Shown one piece after another: positions 44,649 through 54,738 of a DNA stretch of 64,000 nucleotides. Both the position numbers and the translations under genes were made by a program. Within the stretch, counting starts at the first letter, position 1. Each line of letters begins with the position of its first letter. The notes beneath the pieces were generated by a model. That model saw only the letters and a list, made by a program, of their open reading frames with translations, searched no databases and was not told where the DNA came from. This stretch comes from Fulvia fulva (taxonomy: Eukaryota; Ascomycota; Dothideomycetes; Mycosphaerellales; Mycosphaerellaceae), in contig NC_063018.1 of the NCBI RefSeq assembly GCF_020509005.1, forward strand, positions 558,001 through 622,000, given 5' to 3'.

Positions 44649-44849
44649 CACTATGCTAGCTGGAGTCTTGATTGTCTGTTGGTGCGAGTTGGTAGTCGAT
44701 AATCGCAATCAAAACTTGATGAGACGATGCTGTTGATGTAAAGTGGTCGATGAGATGCGGTCGCGTCAAAGTCGCGTCGAGGTGTTTGGCTTCTGACGCG
44801 GAGACTTTCTCTTCTGGACCATCAACAACAAAATGATATCATCAGAAGA
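44649..44849. promoter_or_regulatory. Short divergent promoter, F-box/LRR and RAD9
   Basis: Only 201 bp separate the two start codons, so both promoters must share this segment or overlap the 5' ends. No specific site is recognised. Confidence 0.4.
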
Positions 44850-46447
44850 ATGGCCACTCTCAGCTTCTCGCTTACGCCAGAGGCCACTGGACGTGTATAT
44901 GAACTGTTGACGTGTCTGGCCAAGTTTGGCGATGCCGTCTCCCTCGAGGCAAGAAGTGAGAAGGTGTGCTGAAGCCGGCAAGGACAACACCACCAGGATC
45001 AGCAGTACTGACCACGCAACAGCTCACACTTACCGCCCTGAACTCTTCCCGAACTGCTTATGCTTCCTTTGCCTTGCATGCAAGGGCATTCTTCCTCGAT
45101 TATGACTTCAAGTCCAATAATGCCGGCAGTGGCGGCGACCGATTCACCTGCCAGCTATACAACAGAGTATGCAGCCTCCAGGTCATTGAAGTATATTCGC
45201 TAATGATATACAGGCTCTGCAAGCCGTCTTCAAAGGTCGCACGGCTGATGCTCGAGGACGAGAGACGACCATCGAGCAGTGCGACGTCACGCTTCAGGAC
45301 CGACCAGATGAGGCAGAATGCCGTCTCGTCGTGAAGATGGTTTCGAAGCATGGCATGACCAAGACATACCGACTTACGTATGAAGCCGTCGAAGTCATGC
45401 ATGCCTTGTTCGACAAGACTGCAGCGACCCAAGGCTGGCGTATCTCATCGAAAGTCCTGCGAGAGTATATCGAGTACTTCGGTCCCAAGACTGAACAACT
45501 TGACATGCTAGCGCAGGAGGGCGAACGGAAGATTATCTTTACCAGCTTCACTGAAAAAATACAAGATGGCAAAGGTGGGTTGCGACCTGTCTATGCAAGG
45601 TCATGCTAATGATGATGCAGAAGTGCTGAAGCAACCACTGGAGACGGCCATTGGTCTTGACGCCAGAGAGTTTGAAGACTTTCACATGCAGGAGAACGTG
45701 CACATTATTATCAGTGTCAAGGACTTCCGTGCTATCGTCACGCATGCCGAGACCATGAAGTGTCCTATCTCGACGCACTTCTCCTACCCAACCAGGCCTC
45801 TGCAGTTCAGCTACCAGAACTTTGGCATACATTCAGAGTTCACTCTCATGACTACAGGCGACTATCGCGGCGCATCCGCAACTCCCACCCCACGGTTCGT
45901 GTCTACCAGGAGTTCATCACGCCAACCTTCCGTTGTTCCACCACAAAGTTTCAGCAGAGCTCCTTCTGAGATGCTACCTCCTGCACGTCCGAACGCTGGT
46001 CGACCGCCTCTTGGAAGCCAGAGCCAGCGCTCATCGCTTCGAGAGCAGGTCCGACCAACTGCCGCCATGGATGAAGAGCCCGATCCGGACAGCCTGTTCA
46101 TTCCAAATGACGGTGGTGGCGACGACGACCAAGCATGGGAACCTCCCAATTACGAGCGTGACGAAGAGGACGAGATGCTCGGATGGGATGCGAGCAACAA
46201 TGATCTTGGCGCAAGCATGCGTTCTCAGCGACCGACGATCCGCGATTTGAAGACAGCACCGCCCGCGCGAACCAACCGAGACACACGCCAAGACCGAGAA
46301 TTTGGGAAGAGTCCAGATCTTGCGAACATGCCACCCACACAACGTCTGTCTCAGGTGAGTATTTTTACATGTGGCGTTTGTCTCTTCGTACATTCTCCTC
46401 GGATCACTGACCCGACTTTCATGCAGCTGCAAGGCATGTTCGACTGA
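44850..46447 (+). CDS. RAD9: DNA damage checkpoint protein Rad9 (9-1-1 clamp)
   Basis: A 457-residue Rad9/Ddc1-type subunit of the 9-1-1 clamp, loaded at damaged DNA to activate the checkpoint kinase. Exons are 44850-44963, 45023-45166, 45214-45574, 45621-46354 and 46427-46447; all joins keep frame. The start MATLSFSLTPEATGRVYELL and following strands fit the PCNA-like fold (FALHARAFFLDYDF, TYRLTYEAVEVMHALFDK, VSVKD-like IIISVKDFRAIVTHAETM). The clamp part ends near residue 300. A disordered tail with Ser, acidic residues and the terminal LSQLQGMFD follows, a typical Rad9 end encoded by the tiny last exon. Intact. Confidence 0.88.
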
Positions 46448-46498
46448 GTAGAGACGGTGGCGTACCGAGAACCATTACGCCGAACGGTGGTACCGGTT

Positions 46499-47617
46499 TC
46501 ACTTCACTGCGGACGTCTCCTGCTTCTCCGTGACCGGGAACGACGTTGCGCATCCTGCGAATACGGCGCATGCCGACTGTGGCATGTGGACTTCGTTGTA
46601 CCGTCCTTTCACATCACCATTAGGATCGGTACGGTCGCCGCAATTCCCATGTTCACCCCATCCCCATGCTAACACCTTACCGTCGACGGTCCGACCGAGG
46701 CAGTGCTCGCTACCAGCTGCGAATGATTGCAAGGGTGGCAGATCAGGAGGCGGCAGTTGTCCATGGTCGTTCCTGCCCCAGCCTGTAAGCTGGCCAGATT
46801 CTGACAGGACGAAGATGCTGCCCCAGGAGGCACCGACCTGCTTCCAGCGAGGAACTTTTACAGGCGCGGTCGCTTTGACACCGAATCGATCGTTGCGATC
46901 AACACCGAGGACTAGGCACTCTTGCGTAGAGGTATCGCTGAAGACGCAAGTGAAATCCTTGCCGCAGACAACGTCGACAGCTGGCCAAGGTACCCCTTCA
47001 ATCTTTCGTGGCACCCAGACATTCTCCGCAGGCTTTCCGAGTTGACCATTTCGACCTTTGCCCCAACCCCAGACTTCGCCTTGTTCAGTGACCACTACGA
47101 TATGACCCATGCCTGCAGTCATCTTCACGATATTCTGTCCAGGCGGAAGACGCATGGACGCCACAGTTGAGGTAATAGTGATGCCTTGGCCAAGGCCCAG
47201 CTCGCCTGTGTTCCCTGATCCAGCAACGAAGACTTGGGTCGCGTCATCAGTATGAACGAAGAATGTAGCATTCCATGTGGCCGCAATGTGTTTGACAGGG
47301 CGAAGATCAACCTGCCTATGCCAGGCAGTACCATTCCCATCGACCTGCATCATGCATCGTCCGTTGCTGTTGTCTCCTGAAGTCCACAGACTGCCATCTG
47401 AGAGAAGCATTACGCTGTGATTGCCACCGCATGCTATCGTTTGTACATTGGCATCTGTTTCACCTGTGGTCGTGACATTCGAGTGGAAGGCATAGACCAC
47501 TGGCTCAGATTTCGAGACGTCATCACTGTGTCCGATGCCTAATTGACCAGAACCATTCGAGCCAAATGCGTAGATCTTGATGTCGTTGTGCTTGTTCGAG
47601 GCCATCTCGCCAGCCAT
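46499..47617 (-). CDS. RCC1-repeat protein (ATS1-like)
   Basis: A 372-residue single-exon beta-propeller of RCC1 repeats: IYAFGSNGSGQLGIGHSDDV, VFVAGSGNTGELGLGQG, VWGWGKGRNGQLGKP, LTGWGRNDHGQLPPP and VLAWGWGEHGNCGD mark successive blades. Length and the single-domain layout resemble yeast Ats1, which takes part in tRNA and translation-factor modification, more than nuclear RCC1, but this is a resemblance only. It is convergent with RAD9 with 51 bp between stops, so their 3' ends probably overlap. Confidence 0.8.
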   Translation of the reverse strand: MAGEMASNKHNDIKIYAFGSNGSGQLGIGHSDDVSKSEPVVYAFHSNVTTTGETDANVQTIACGGNHSVMLLSDGSLWTSGDNSNGRCMMQVDGNGTAWHRQVDLRPVKHIAATWNATFFVHTDDATQVFVAGSGNTGELGLGQGITITSTVASMRLPPGQNIVKMTAGMGHIVVVTEQGEVWGWGKGRNGQLGKPAENVWVPRKIEGVPWPAVDVVCGKDFTCVFSDTSTQECLVLGVDRNDRFGVKATAPVKVPRWKQVGASWGSIFVLSESGQLTGWGRNDHGQLPPPDLPPLQSFAAGSEHCLGRTVDGKVLAWGWGEHGNCGDRTDPNGDVKGRYNEVHMPQSACAVFAGCATSFPVTEKQETSAVK

Positions 47618-47975
47618 TCACAGTGCCATATGAATCCGCTTCAAGCAGTCTTGGCGATGTTTTCTCAGTCGATCATGTTTGCAGAGCCAACATCACAGGA
47701 AGAAGCGTCACTTGTACTGTACGTATTGAAGAAGTGAAGCATCTCGAATGAGTACGAACATTAGCAAGCCTCTCGATTGTGATACGCTCGCCCCCCTCGG
47801 CCGCTAACGGCAGACCCCTCATGTCGCGATTGCCATGCCAAGGCCCACCTCGAACCTCGAATTGGCAGGCGCGACCCCGAAAATTGAGCCTCCAGCAACA
47901 GCAGATTTGCGCACGACACGACACACGACAACTTCCGCCACCCGAGTCGACTGCATCTCCCCCAACACCTCCAAG
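47618..47975. other. Divergent promoter, RCC1-like gene and RPS16
   Basis: 358 bp between the two start codons, with C/T-rich stretches just upstream of the ribosomal protein ATG, as is common for such genes. No defined site is assigned. Confidence 0.4.
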
Positions 47976-48762
47976 ATGTCGACCGTCCAGAGCGTCCAGT
48001 GTTTCGGCAAGAAGAAGACTGCCACTGCCGTCGCACACTGCAAGCAGGGCAAGGGCCTGATCAAGGTCAACGGCAAGCCTCTTTCGCTCGTCGAGCCACA
48101 GATCTTGCGATTCAAGGTCTACGAGCCAGTTCTGCTTCTCGGAACTGACAAGTTTGGTGAGTGGAGATGGGAGTGGATGGAAACGAGGAGGATGGGGGAA
48201 CTTGCGCGCATTGGAGGACAGGCGGCATGGGATCAGAGCAACAGCGCAATGAGCATACCACGAACAACAGCTAACACACCTCTTCCTCCAGCCGGTGTCG
48301 ACATCCGCGTCCGCGTCCGTGGTGGTGGACACACTTCCCAAGTCTACGCCATCCGTCAAGCCATCGCCAAGAGCATCGTACGTCCTCCCTGAATACCACA
48401 CTCGCATACCACATGCACACTCTGCAGATCCCGGAGCATCACATTGAAGAGGACACTATACTCTCAAAATGTAGCTCGCGGTTGGAATCCTGCTCTTAAG
48501 CAATAATTACGGTTGTCTAACCATACACTTTGCATGCAGATCGCCTACTACCAGAAGTACGTCGACGAGCACAGCAAGAACCAGCTCAAGCAGGCTCTGG
48601 TCGCGTACGACCGTACCCTGCTTGTTGCCGACAACAGACGCTGCGAGCCAAAGAAGTTTGGTGGTCCAGGTGCCCGTGCCAGGTACCAGAAGGTGAGATA
48701 TTACAGTGGAATGATGGAAGTATGGGACGTGTTGGCTAACGTCGTGACAGTCTTACAGATAG
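47976..48762 (+). CDS. RPS16: 40S ribosomal protein S16 (uS9)
   Basis: A 143-residue small-subunit ribosomal protein near the mRNA decoding site. Exons are 47976-48156, 48292-48377, 48540-48692 and 48751-48762. The sequence runs [78 protein letters not shown] and ends SYR with TAG. The final exon is only 12 nt. Because this universal protein ends with a normal TAG at the expected residue, TAG is a true stop in this genome. Intron 2 (162 nt) was checked for C/D snoRNA boxes without success. Confidence 0.95.
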
Positions 48763-49065
48763 ATGTGTGCTGGCAAGGACCGCCACTTCTTCACGATCAA
48801 AAGCATGGAGCAGGACAGGGTACTGGTTTGCGGCATGGCTCTCGGCGTTCATACAGAGGCTGGAGTGTTCAAGTTGTGTGCATATGGCGTAGCCATTTCA
48901 CTGGGCTCATCAGATTGAGTCCAGCAAATCAATCAATTCTCGTCCCAGATACCCTCACTGTACAGCTACCCTATGACCCTTTTCCAGCGAGCTAACCTGC
49001 TCAAGCTGTCTTACACCTGACGCCTCGCTTCGTGTGAAATCATGTACAGACCACGCCGTGCCTTA
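48763..49065. other. Convergent 3' region
   Basis: Between the stops of RPS16 and NSE1; presumably both 3' UTRs. Nothing else is seen. Confidence 0.4.
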
Positions 49066-50046
49066 TCATTCATCATCACTTTCGTCATCTTCCTCGCCAT
49101 CTTCATGTCCATTCGTCACGACACTGCTCCTCCCAGCAGCGGTCCCATTCGTCGATCTCCTCCCACCTCCACCAGGCACATTCCTCGCTGCCTTCTCTCC
49201 AACCGGCGGCGCATCTTTCCATAACGTCCCACAACCCGGACACTTCTCGTCCCTATGGATCCTCAGAAAGTTCCTCAAACACCCATTATGCACTCTGGTA
49301 TTGCAAGGCAGATTCGGACACCTCTGTCCCACCGTCACAATATCCCGACACGCCGCGCAGTCCTTGATCCTGATATGCTGAACCTCATCATCATCCTGCT
49401 CCTCGTCACCTTCATCGTTGTACATCTCCACCAACCAGCTTCGAAGCTCCATAATCCCCCTCTGGCTCAGCGAATAGAATCCCTTCTGCGAAAGATCAAA
49501 CCACCCTTCCTCCACCATCGCCTCCAGCATCCGTTCAGCCTGCGACATAGTAAGATCCGCAGCTTTCGCACCTTGCGTAGCATTCCCACTCTCCGCGGCC
49601 CCAACTTTCGCACACTTCAACGCCTGCAAACTCGTAACAGCCATAACCTCCGCCCTCTCCGTATTATACCTCTCAAACATCGCATCCAGCACCCTCTTCA
49701 CAAACGCAATCTCATCCGGCGTATGCACCGTCGCCATCTGCGTCATTGCATCGGACTCGACATTGACGAGGGCGTAAATCCTTTCCTTGGAGCGTTGGTG
49801 CAGACTTGAGCGGATTTCGAGGTCGAAGGGGGAGAGCGCGTCGGTGAGGGTGGAGATGTAGGATTCGAAGTCTTCTTGGGTGATGTCTTCGGGGGCGGTG
49901 GGGCGGTCGTGGGCGGAGAAGATTGCGGCGAGGATGGGCTTGGATTTCTCGAAGGTCGTTGTCTGGCAGGCGTTGAGGGATTGGAGGTATGCGCGGTGTG
50001 TGTCGTTGTAGTGAGAGGTGGGGATGTCGTGATCGGGGTCGGACAT
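49066..50046 (-). CDS. NSE1: SMC5/6 complex subunit Nse1 (RING-like)
   Basis: A 326-residue single-exon protein, the RING-like subunit that with Nse3 and Nse4 forms part of the SMC5/6 complex in DNA repair. Residues 10-240 carry the winged-helix Nse1 region (YNDTHRAYLQSLNACQTTTF, YALVNVESDAMTQMATVHT, GWFDLSQKGFYSLSQRGIME). The C-terminal Cys/His domain at about 240-285 reads CAACRDIVTVGQRCPNLPC, then VHNGCLRNF and CPGCGTLW, a complete C4HC3-like set. An acidic tail follows. Intact. Confidence 0.88.
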   Translation of the reverse strand: MSDPDHDIPTSHYNDTHRAYLQSLNACQTTTFEKSKPILAAIFSAHDRPTAPEDITQEDFESYISTLTDALSPFDLEIRSSLHQRSKERIYALVNVESDAMTQMATVHTPDEIAFVKRVLDAMFERYNTERAEVMAVTSLQALKCAKVGAAESGNATQGAKAADLTMSQAERMLEAMVEEGWFDLSQKGFYSLSQRGIMELRSWLVEMYNDEGDEEQDDDEVQHIRIKDCAACRDIVTVGQRCPNLPCNTRVHNGCLRNFLRIHRDEKCPGCGTLWKDAPPVGEKAARNVPGGGGRRSTNGTAAGRSSVVTNGHEDGEEDDESDDE

Positions 50047-50404
50047 GGTTGTGGTGTGTACGTGTATATGAGGTGGTTGTGGTTGTGGTATGGAGTGGAA
50101 GTGAAGGTGATTAAGAAGTTCGTGTCAATGGCGCGTGTTGGAGCACGCGTTTGAGCCGAAAGCGACGTTGACTTTCAAGGTTTCAAGTGAACCAACATTT
50201 CAGCATTTCGCGCCCGAACTTCAGTTCAGCAGATCTTCATCCTACCTAGCCCTTCATCGCACAAAGTCATGTACTACCGAAGACTCAATCCTGCTGACCA
50301 GGAGCTATGGTTATATAAAACTCCCAACAGAAGTCTTCAAGAATGCCACGATGACCAGATGTAACAATCGCGAAATATCACTCACTTGATCGATAGCAGC
50401 AGCC
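50047..50404. other. Divergent promoter, NSE1 and the MAPEG gene
   Basis: 358 bp between start codons; a TATATAAAA-like stretch near 50310-50320 points toward the rightward gene. Nothing else is seen. Confidence 0.4.
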
Positions 50405-50962
50405 ATGCCGTTCTCACTCCCAGATCTGTCGAAAGACAACATCTCAATGTACACTATCCCAGTCATCTGGGTGAGTCTCCTACCAAATAGTACACAGCAA
50501 AGCCTGTGTAACACTCCCCATGCTGATTCATCCCAGCTCGGCTCCGTGCTCCCACGCTTCTGGGCAGGCTCCTACTACAGCAGCAAGACACAAGGCAAAG
50601 GCATGATGGACGTCCGAGCCCCTCGCACCTGGCATGCCCAAATCGATGCCGACTCACGCCTCGATGCCCGAACCAAAGGCCGCTTACAAAGAGCTGAAGC
50701 CGCTGTTGCGAACAACATCGAGCAAGTTGGTCCGTATGCTGCAGCGATTGTAGCAGGGACTGTCGCTGGGCTGAGTCCGACAATGCTGAATGGGACTGCT
50801 TTTGGGTTCCTGGCGATCAGGATCGTGTAGAATGTCGCGTACATTTTGGGTAATACGTGGAATAAGGCGAGCGTGCGTGGGATCTCGTGGATGGCGGGGA
50901 CGATGGTGATCTGTAATCTGTTCGTGAGAGCTGGGAGTAAGCTCAGGAGTGCTACACTGTAG
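50405..50962 (+). pseudogene. MAPEG-family membrane protein with one in-frame TAG
   Basis: MAPEG proteins are four-helix membrane enzymes of glutathione and eicosanoid-type metabolism; fungal members are mostly uncharacterised. Exon 1 is 50405-50470 (MPFSLPDLSKDNISMYTIPV) and exon 2 is 50537-50962. The 66-nt intron is a multiple of three and has no stop, so retained and spliced forms stay in frame. Family features are PRTWHAQ (fungal PR-t/y motif), LQRAEAAVANNIEQVGPYAAA and VAGLSPTMLNG. At 50828-50830 a TAG follows FLAIRIV. The same frame then continues with NVAYILGNTWNKAS and ISWMAGTMVICNLFV to a second TAG at 50960-50962, which is the expected last helix. Relatives usually have an aromatic residue at the TAG position. 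Otherwise about 163 residues, undamaged. Confidence 0.72.
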
Positions 50963-53168
50963 GAGCTCCTGGTATCAGTGAGTTAGTCCCTTGGAGTGAG
51001 ATGGCTTGAGTTTTTCAGTCTTCCAATAGAAGGGCGAGCCTGGTATGCCATGCTGCTCGTTGTGAGAGATGGCTCCAGCGGTATGGCTGTCGCAAGTCCA
51101 GCAGTCCTAGTAGTCCGTCCAGCTTTCAAAATCTCAAAAGATGGCACGAAGCATGATATGTGTACTCAACCTGCACCTAACACCCAAATGGTAAATGCTG
51201 TCAATAAGAAGGAAGAGCCAGCAACGGTATCAACTCCGCCGAACCCGTGTGGCGGCACCTCAAGCTATGTTTCGCCTCGCAAGTCGACCAGCACGCCGTC
51301 GCATCGACGGGGCCCTCGCGTGGATGGCGCAAGGCAGGAACAGCTGCAAGTCACCATCCGGCACCGACGCAGACGAAGCGAGACGCGAACAACCACGAAC
51401 GACCCCCAAAACCGGATCGCGAGCTTCGCACTTCGCAAGCGGGCTCTCCCTAGCGGATTCCCCTAAAGTAGGGTTCGCGTGCTCGTGGCGTATCTAGTAG
51501 TATAGAACTAGTGAGCGTACCACGCTGCTGGAACAGAAACCCGGAAACCCTCAATTCAAGATCTCGAGTCTAGTAGGTGCAGCGCAGTAGACGATGGCTC
51601 TCATCGTGGCATCCTTGCCTTGCTTAAAAAGCCTACGACTACCTTTGACGACTCGCGCGCTTGCCGAGCCTGCGGTAGTAGTAGCGTGTCTGACATGGGA
51701 GTCAGGAAACTTCTGCTGGCCTTGCCGCCAGAGTTTGGATGCAAGCGCGCTGCAGGTGGTCAGGCAGAGTACCTTGCGAGGAGACGGGACCGGTCGAAGT
51801 TACCATCCCACGAGGATGACGCTTTGTGGACTGGGATAAAGATGCTTCGCAGTATCATACGAGGCAGATTTCGGGTGCCGTGTGTCCGGTGCTCGATGTA
51901 CATGTGTACTTACCTGGTCATGCGATGGTGGGTTTGTTGTCGGTGTATACATGTACATACATGTATGATATAGCAGGGCTTCATCGATGACCTCATGGTG
52001 GAGGATGATGTTTGCATGCACGTGTGACGACCTCGCACGGCGGCCATCTTACCTCATGCCGTAAACTTCCGGAAAGACGCTGTGTAACAAGAGTGATGTA
52101 CCTGCGACAAGCGAGCGCAAACTCCGCGAGCCGTTGGCGTCGTCTGGCAGCAGTAGTGCCTCCAGCTCCGCCCAAGGATGCCACTGCTCCCACTAGCTTC
52201 AATCCATATAGCGATCAAGCCTTGTCGCCTGCTGTGCCACATCGCTCCCTCGTTTGCAGAGGCTTGCGTCGTGCAACCCGATCGTAAGCACCATGCAGAC
52301 TCTATCTCACGGAAGTTTCGTTATAGCGCCTACATTAGTGGCCGTTTGCCTTTGCAGTTCTTTGACAGATCCCGCTAAGGAGCGGTCCATGGTGCCACCC
52401 ACCGCGTGGAGCTGGCGTGCAGACTGGTATGATACAAGTTCGTGGTTCCTGGGACGGATAGTGATTGGAGCTCATTCGAACGAATTTAATGCCGAACCAC
52501 TGTTTCACAGCAGCCGCACTCCAACGAACTCAAGTAGTGCGAGATGGACAATTGTAGCTTGCGATGGTCAGTTCGAAGTAGATGAGATGTTTGCTCGCTA
52601 TCATATTGTGTTCTTATGGCCTCGATACAAGTACATGCAGTGTCGCTCATTCCTCTACCTTGCCTTCTGTGCTACAACAAAAAACTGCCTCATGCTCTCG
52701 ACAAATGCATATGCTGAAAGGGAGTCTCGAAGAGATTTCCACATGCGAAGAAACCTCCGAGCAAAGCGAGAAAGGACTCCCCTCAACACTTCAACTTTCT
52801 GCCTCTGCCACAAAGGCAAGAGGACCTTCATTTGGCATCACCGGCCGTTAGGAAAGACCTGCCAAAGGCCCCAGCCATGAAATCAGGTTCGTGCATGTGC
52901 TTCGTTCCACACGCGTCTGTACACCTCAAACACCGAGTTCCGCCTGGAAATAGTATCGCTTGCCGCTCAGCGATGCAGATGCAAATGCCATAGTAACCAT
53001 TGCGCTGATACGAAATCCTCTGCAGGGTACCATTAGATGGACGCATTGTCCATGCGACTCTTATCATATCGTGAGTTGATTGATTATTGCTGCTGATACT
53101 GTTGTTGACTCTGGCCTTCGTGCTCTACACGATAGTCAATACCCATGACACGCAAACGATGCAAACCC
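50963..53168. other. Long intergenic stretch
   Basis: About 2.2 kb between the MAPEG gene and the 3' end of CON7. A 208-codon plus-strand ORF (52254-52880) lacks coding-like composition and known motifs. Near 51940-51965 alternating TACATGTA palindromes occur. I see no supportable gene. Confidence 0.4.
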
Positions 53169-54738
53169 TTACGCACGTTGCTGTTGATATGGGAGACCAC
53201 CTTGTCCGTATGGGCTTTGAGGGTAGCCTTGAGCGCCGTACATCTGGCTGTTATTGCTGTACTGTTGGGCACCGTCGACTTGCTGCGCTTGAGCGTACTG
53301 GCTTGGCTGACCGCCGGCAGGCTGGTACCCGATGGGTGGAAGCTGTGGGCCGCCCATCTGAGGTTGCATCATGTGCTGCCCGTACTGGCCAGGTTGGCCT
53401 TGAGACTGCGAGGTGTCTTGTCCGGTGCGTTGAGCTTCTTGGCGTTGGCGTTCTTCTTCAGCTTTGCGCTGGTTTTCTTCCTCCTTCTTCTTCGCCTTCC
53501 ATTCTTTGCGGATTTCTTTGAACTCTGTTTGTCACAACTAGTCAGCGCATGCAGGGCGAATCCAAGTGTGTGGTAAGTCTAATCTGCGCTAGATGTCGGA
53601 GCATGGATAAGCCTTCCGCTTAGCGCCCGCGCACGAAGCGCGTCGACCAAGCGTTCGGTAGTCACACCAGCAAAACAACGCGACAAGGACATCAATTGAG
53701 CTTGTGAACAAGCTTAAAACGACTTCAGATGAATGAAACGCGCGTGTACGTACCTTCTGGAGTTCGCTTCGTGCCATGCGACTGCATCGTCACATGTGCG
53801 TTCAAATGGTTGAGGGTACCATACGCCTTCTCGCAGCCATTCCATCCGCACTTGTACATGCGTTCGATCTCTTCATACCTTCTCCGAGGACGCTTATGTT
53901 GTTGCGCACCTGGGATGGGCACAAACGAGTACACAGTAGAGAGCGGATGGCCGCCCTGTGAAACGTTAGGATACACTACAGGAGGCGCACCATAGTAGGT
54001 ACCCACCGCAGGTGGTCTTGGGATCGCGTGCGCGACCATGTTAGGCGCCGCGCCGCCTGTCGTTGCTGGAGAGTGGCCGTAGCTCATGGCTTGTGGGTAC
54101 TGACCTGCCCACTCTGGGCGCTGGTATTGCATATTCGGCTGGCCGGCATACTGAGGCATGTCGTGTTGCTGCTGCTGTTGTTGTTGTTGTGGGTAGGGCG
54201 AGTAGTTGTGAGGGTAGCTCGGGCTCGATTGAGCAATGGAGGGATCTATTGGTACTTCATCGTCAGAGTCTGCGTTCTTGGACGCGTTGTTGGCGTTTTG
54301 GCCATTGGCCATTGGTAGGGACGGACTTGATGTTTGCGCCATACCGCTCTGCTGCGCGCCTGCAGGGTATCGTTCCTGCTGCTGGCCGTCCGCGTAAGAG
54401 CGTTGTATGTACTCTGGAAAGCTGCCTGAACGCGCTGATTGCGGCAAGCCGTAGCTCGAGTCCGGAGTTGCCGACGCGGAGTAGTTGGAGGACTTGTAGT
54501 CTTGGGGTTGCTGGTATTGCACAGCAGACGCTTGATCTGCAGATGATCCTTCAGACTGATGTTCGTTGTAAGACGCGTATGGTGAATCCAAACCTGACTG
54601 CGGGTAGTTCGGCTGTCTACCATCCATTGACTGTCGAGGCGGGCCTGGCTGTAGGTGCGACGTGAGTAACGCGTTTAGAGAGCTGTCGTTGGTATTCGCG
54701 TTGGTCTTAGTCGATGGCGTGTTGTAGCCTCTGGACAT
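53169..54738 (-). CDS. CON7: CON7-type C2H2 zinc-finger transcription factor
   Basis: A 446-residue nuclear factor. Con7 in Magnaporthe controls conidium shape and infection structures, and orthologues are conserved across filamentous ascomycetes. Exons are 54738-53754 and 53524-53169, with joint G|AG. Residues 1-290 are Gln/Pro/Ser/Tyr-rich with a run of eight or more Gln near 170. The diagnostic block is at about 300-365: RRRYEEIERMYKCGWNGCEK, AYGTLNHLNAHVTMQSHG, then TPEEFKEIRKEWKAKKKEEE across the splice. This is one C2H2 finger followed by a basic helix. The C-terminus is again Gln/Gly-rich. ATG 54738 (MSRGYNTPS) is the start known for the family type; the frame stays open upstream to 55287. 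Confidence 0.88.

Noticed and set aside
47673..48407. Minus-strand ORF of 244 codons over RPS16
   Set aside because: Antisense to the ribosomal protein gene and its introns; no domain.
48378..48539. Intronic snoRNA in RPS16
   Set aside because: No C box/D box pair or clear H/ACA layout was found in the 162-nt intron.
52254..52880. Plus-strand ORF of 208 codons
   Set aside because: No motif, atypical composition and no splice or start context; most likely chance.
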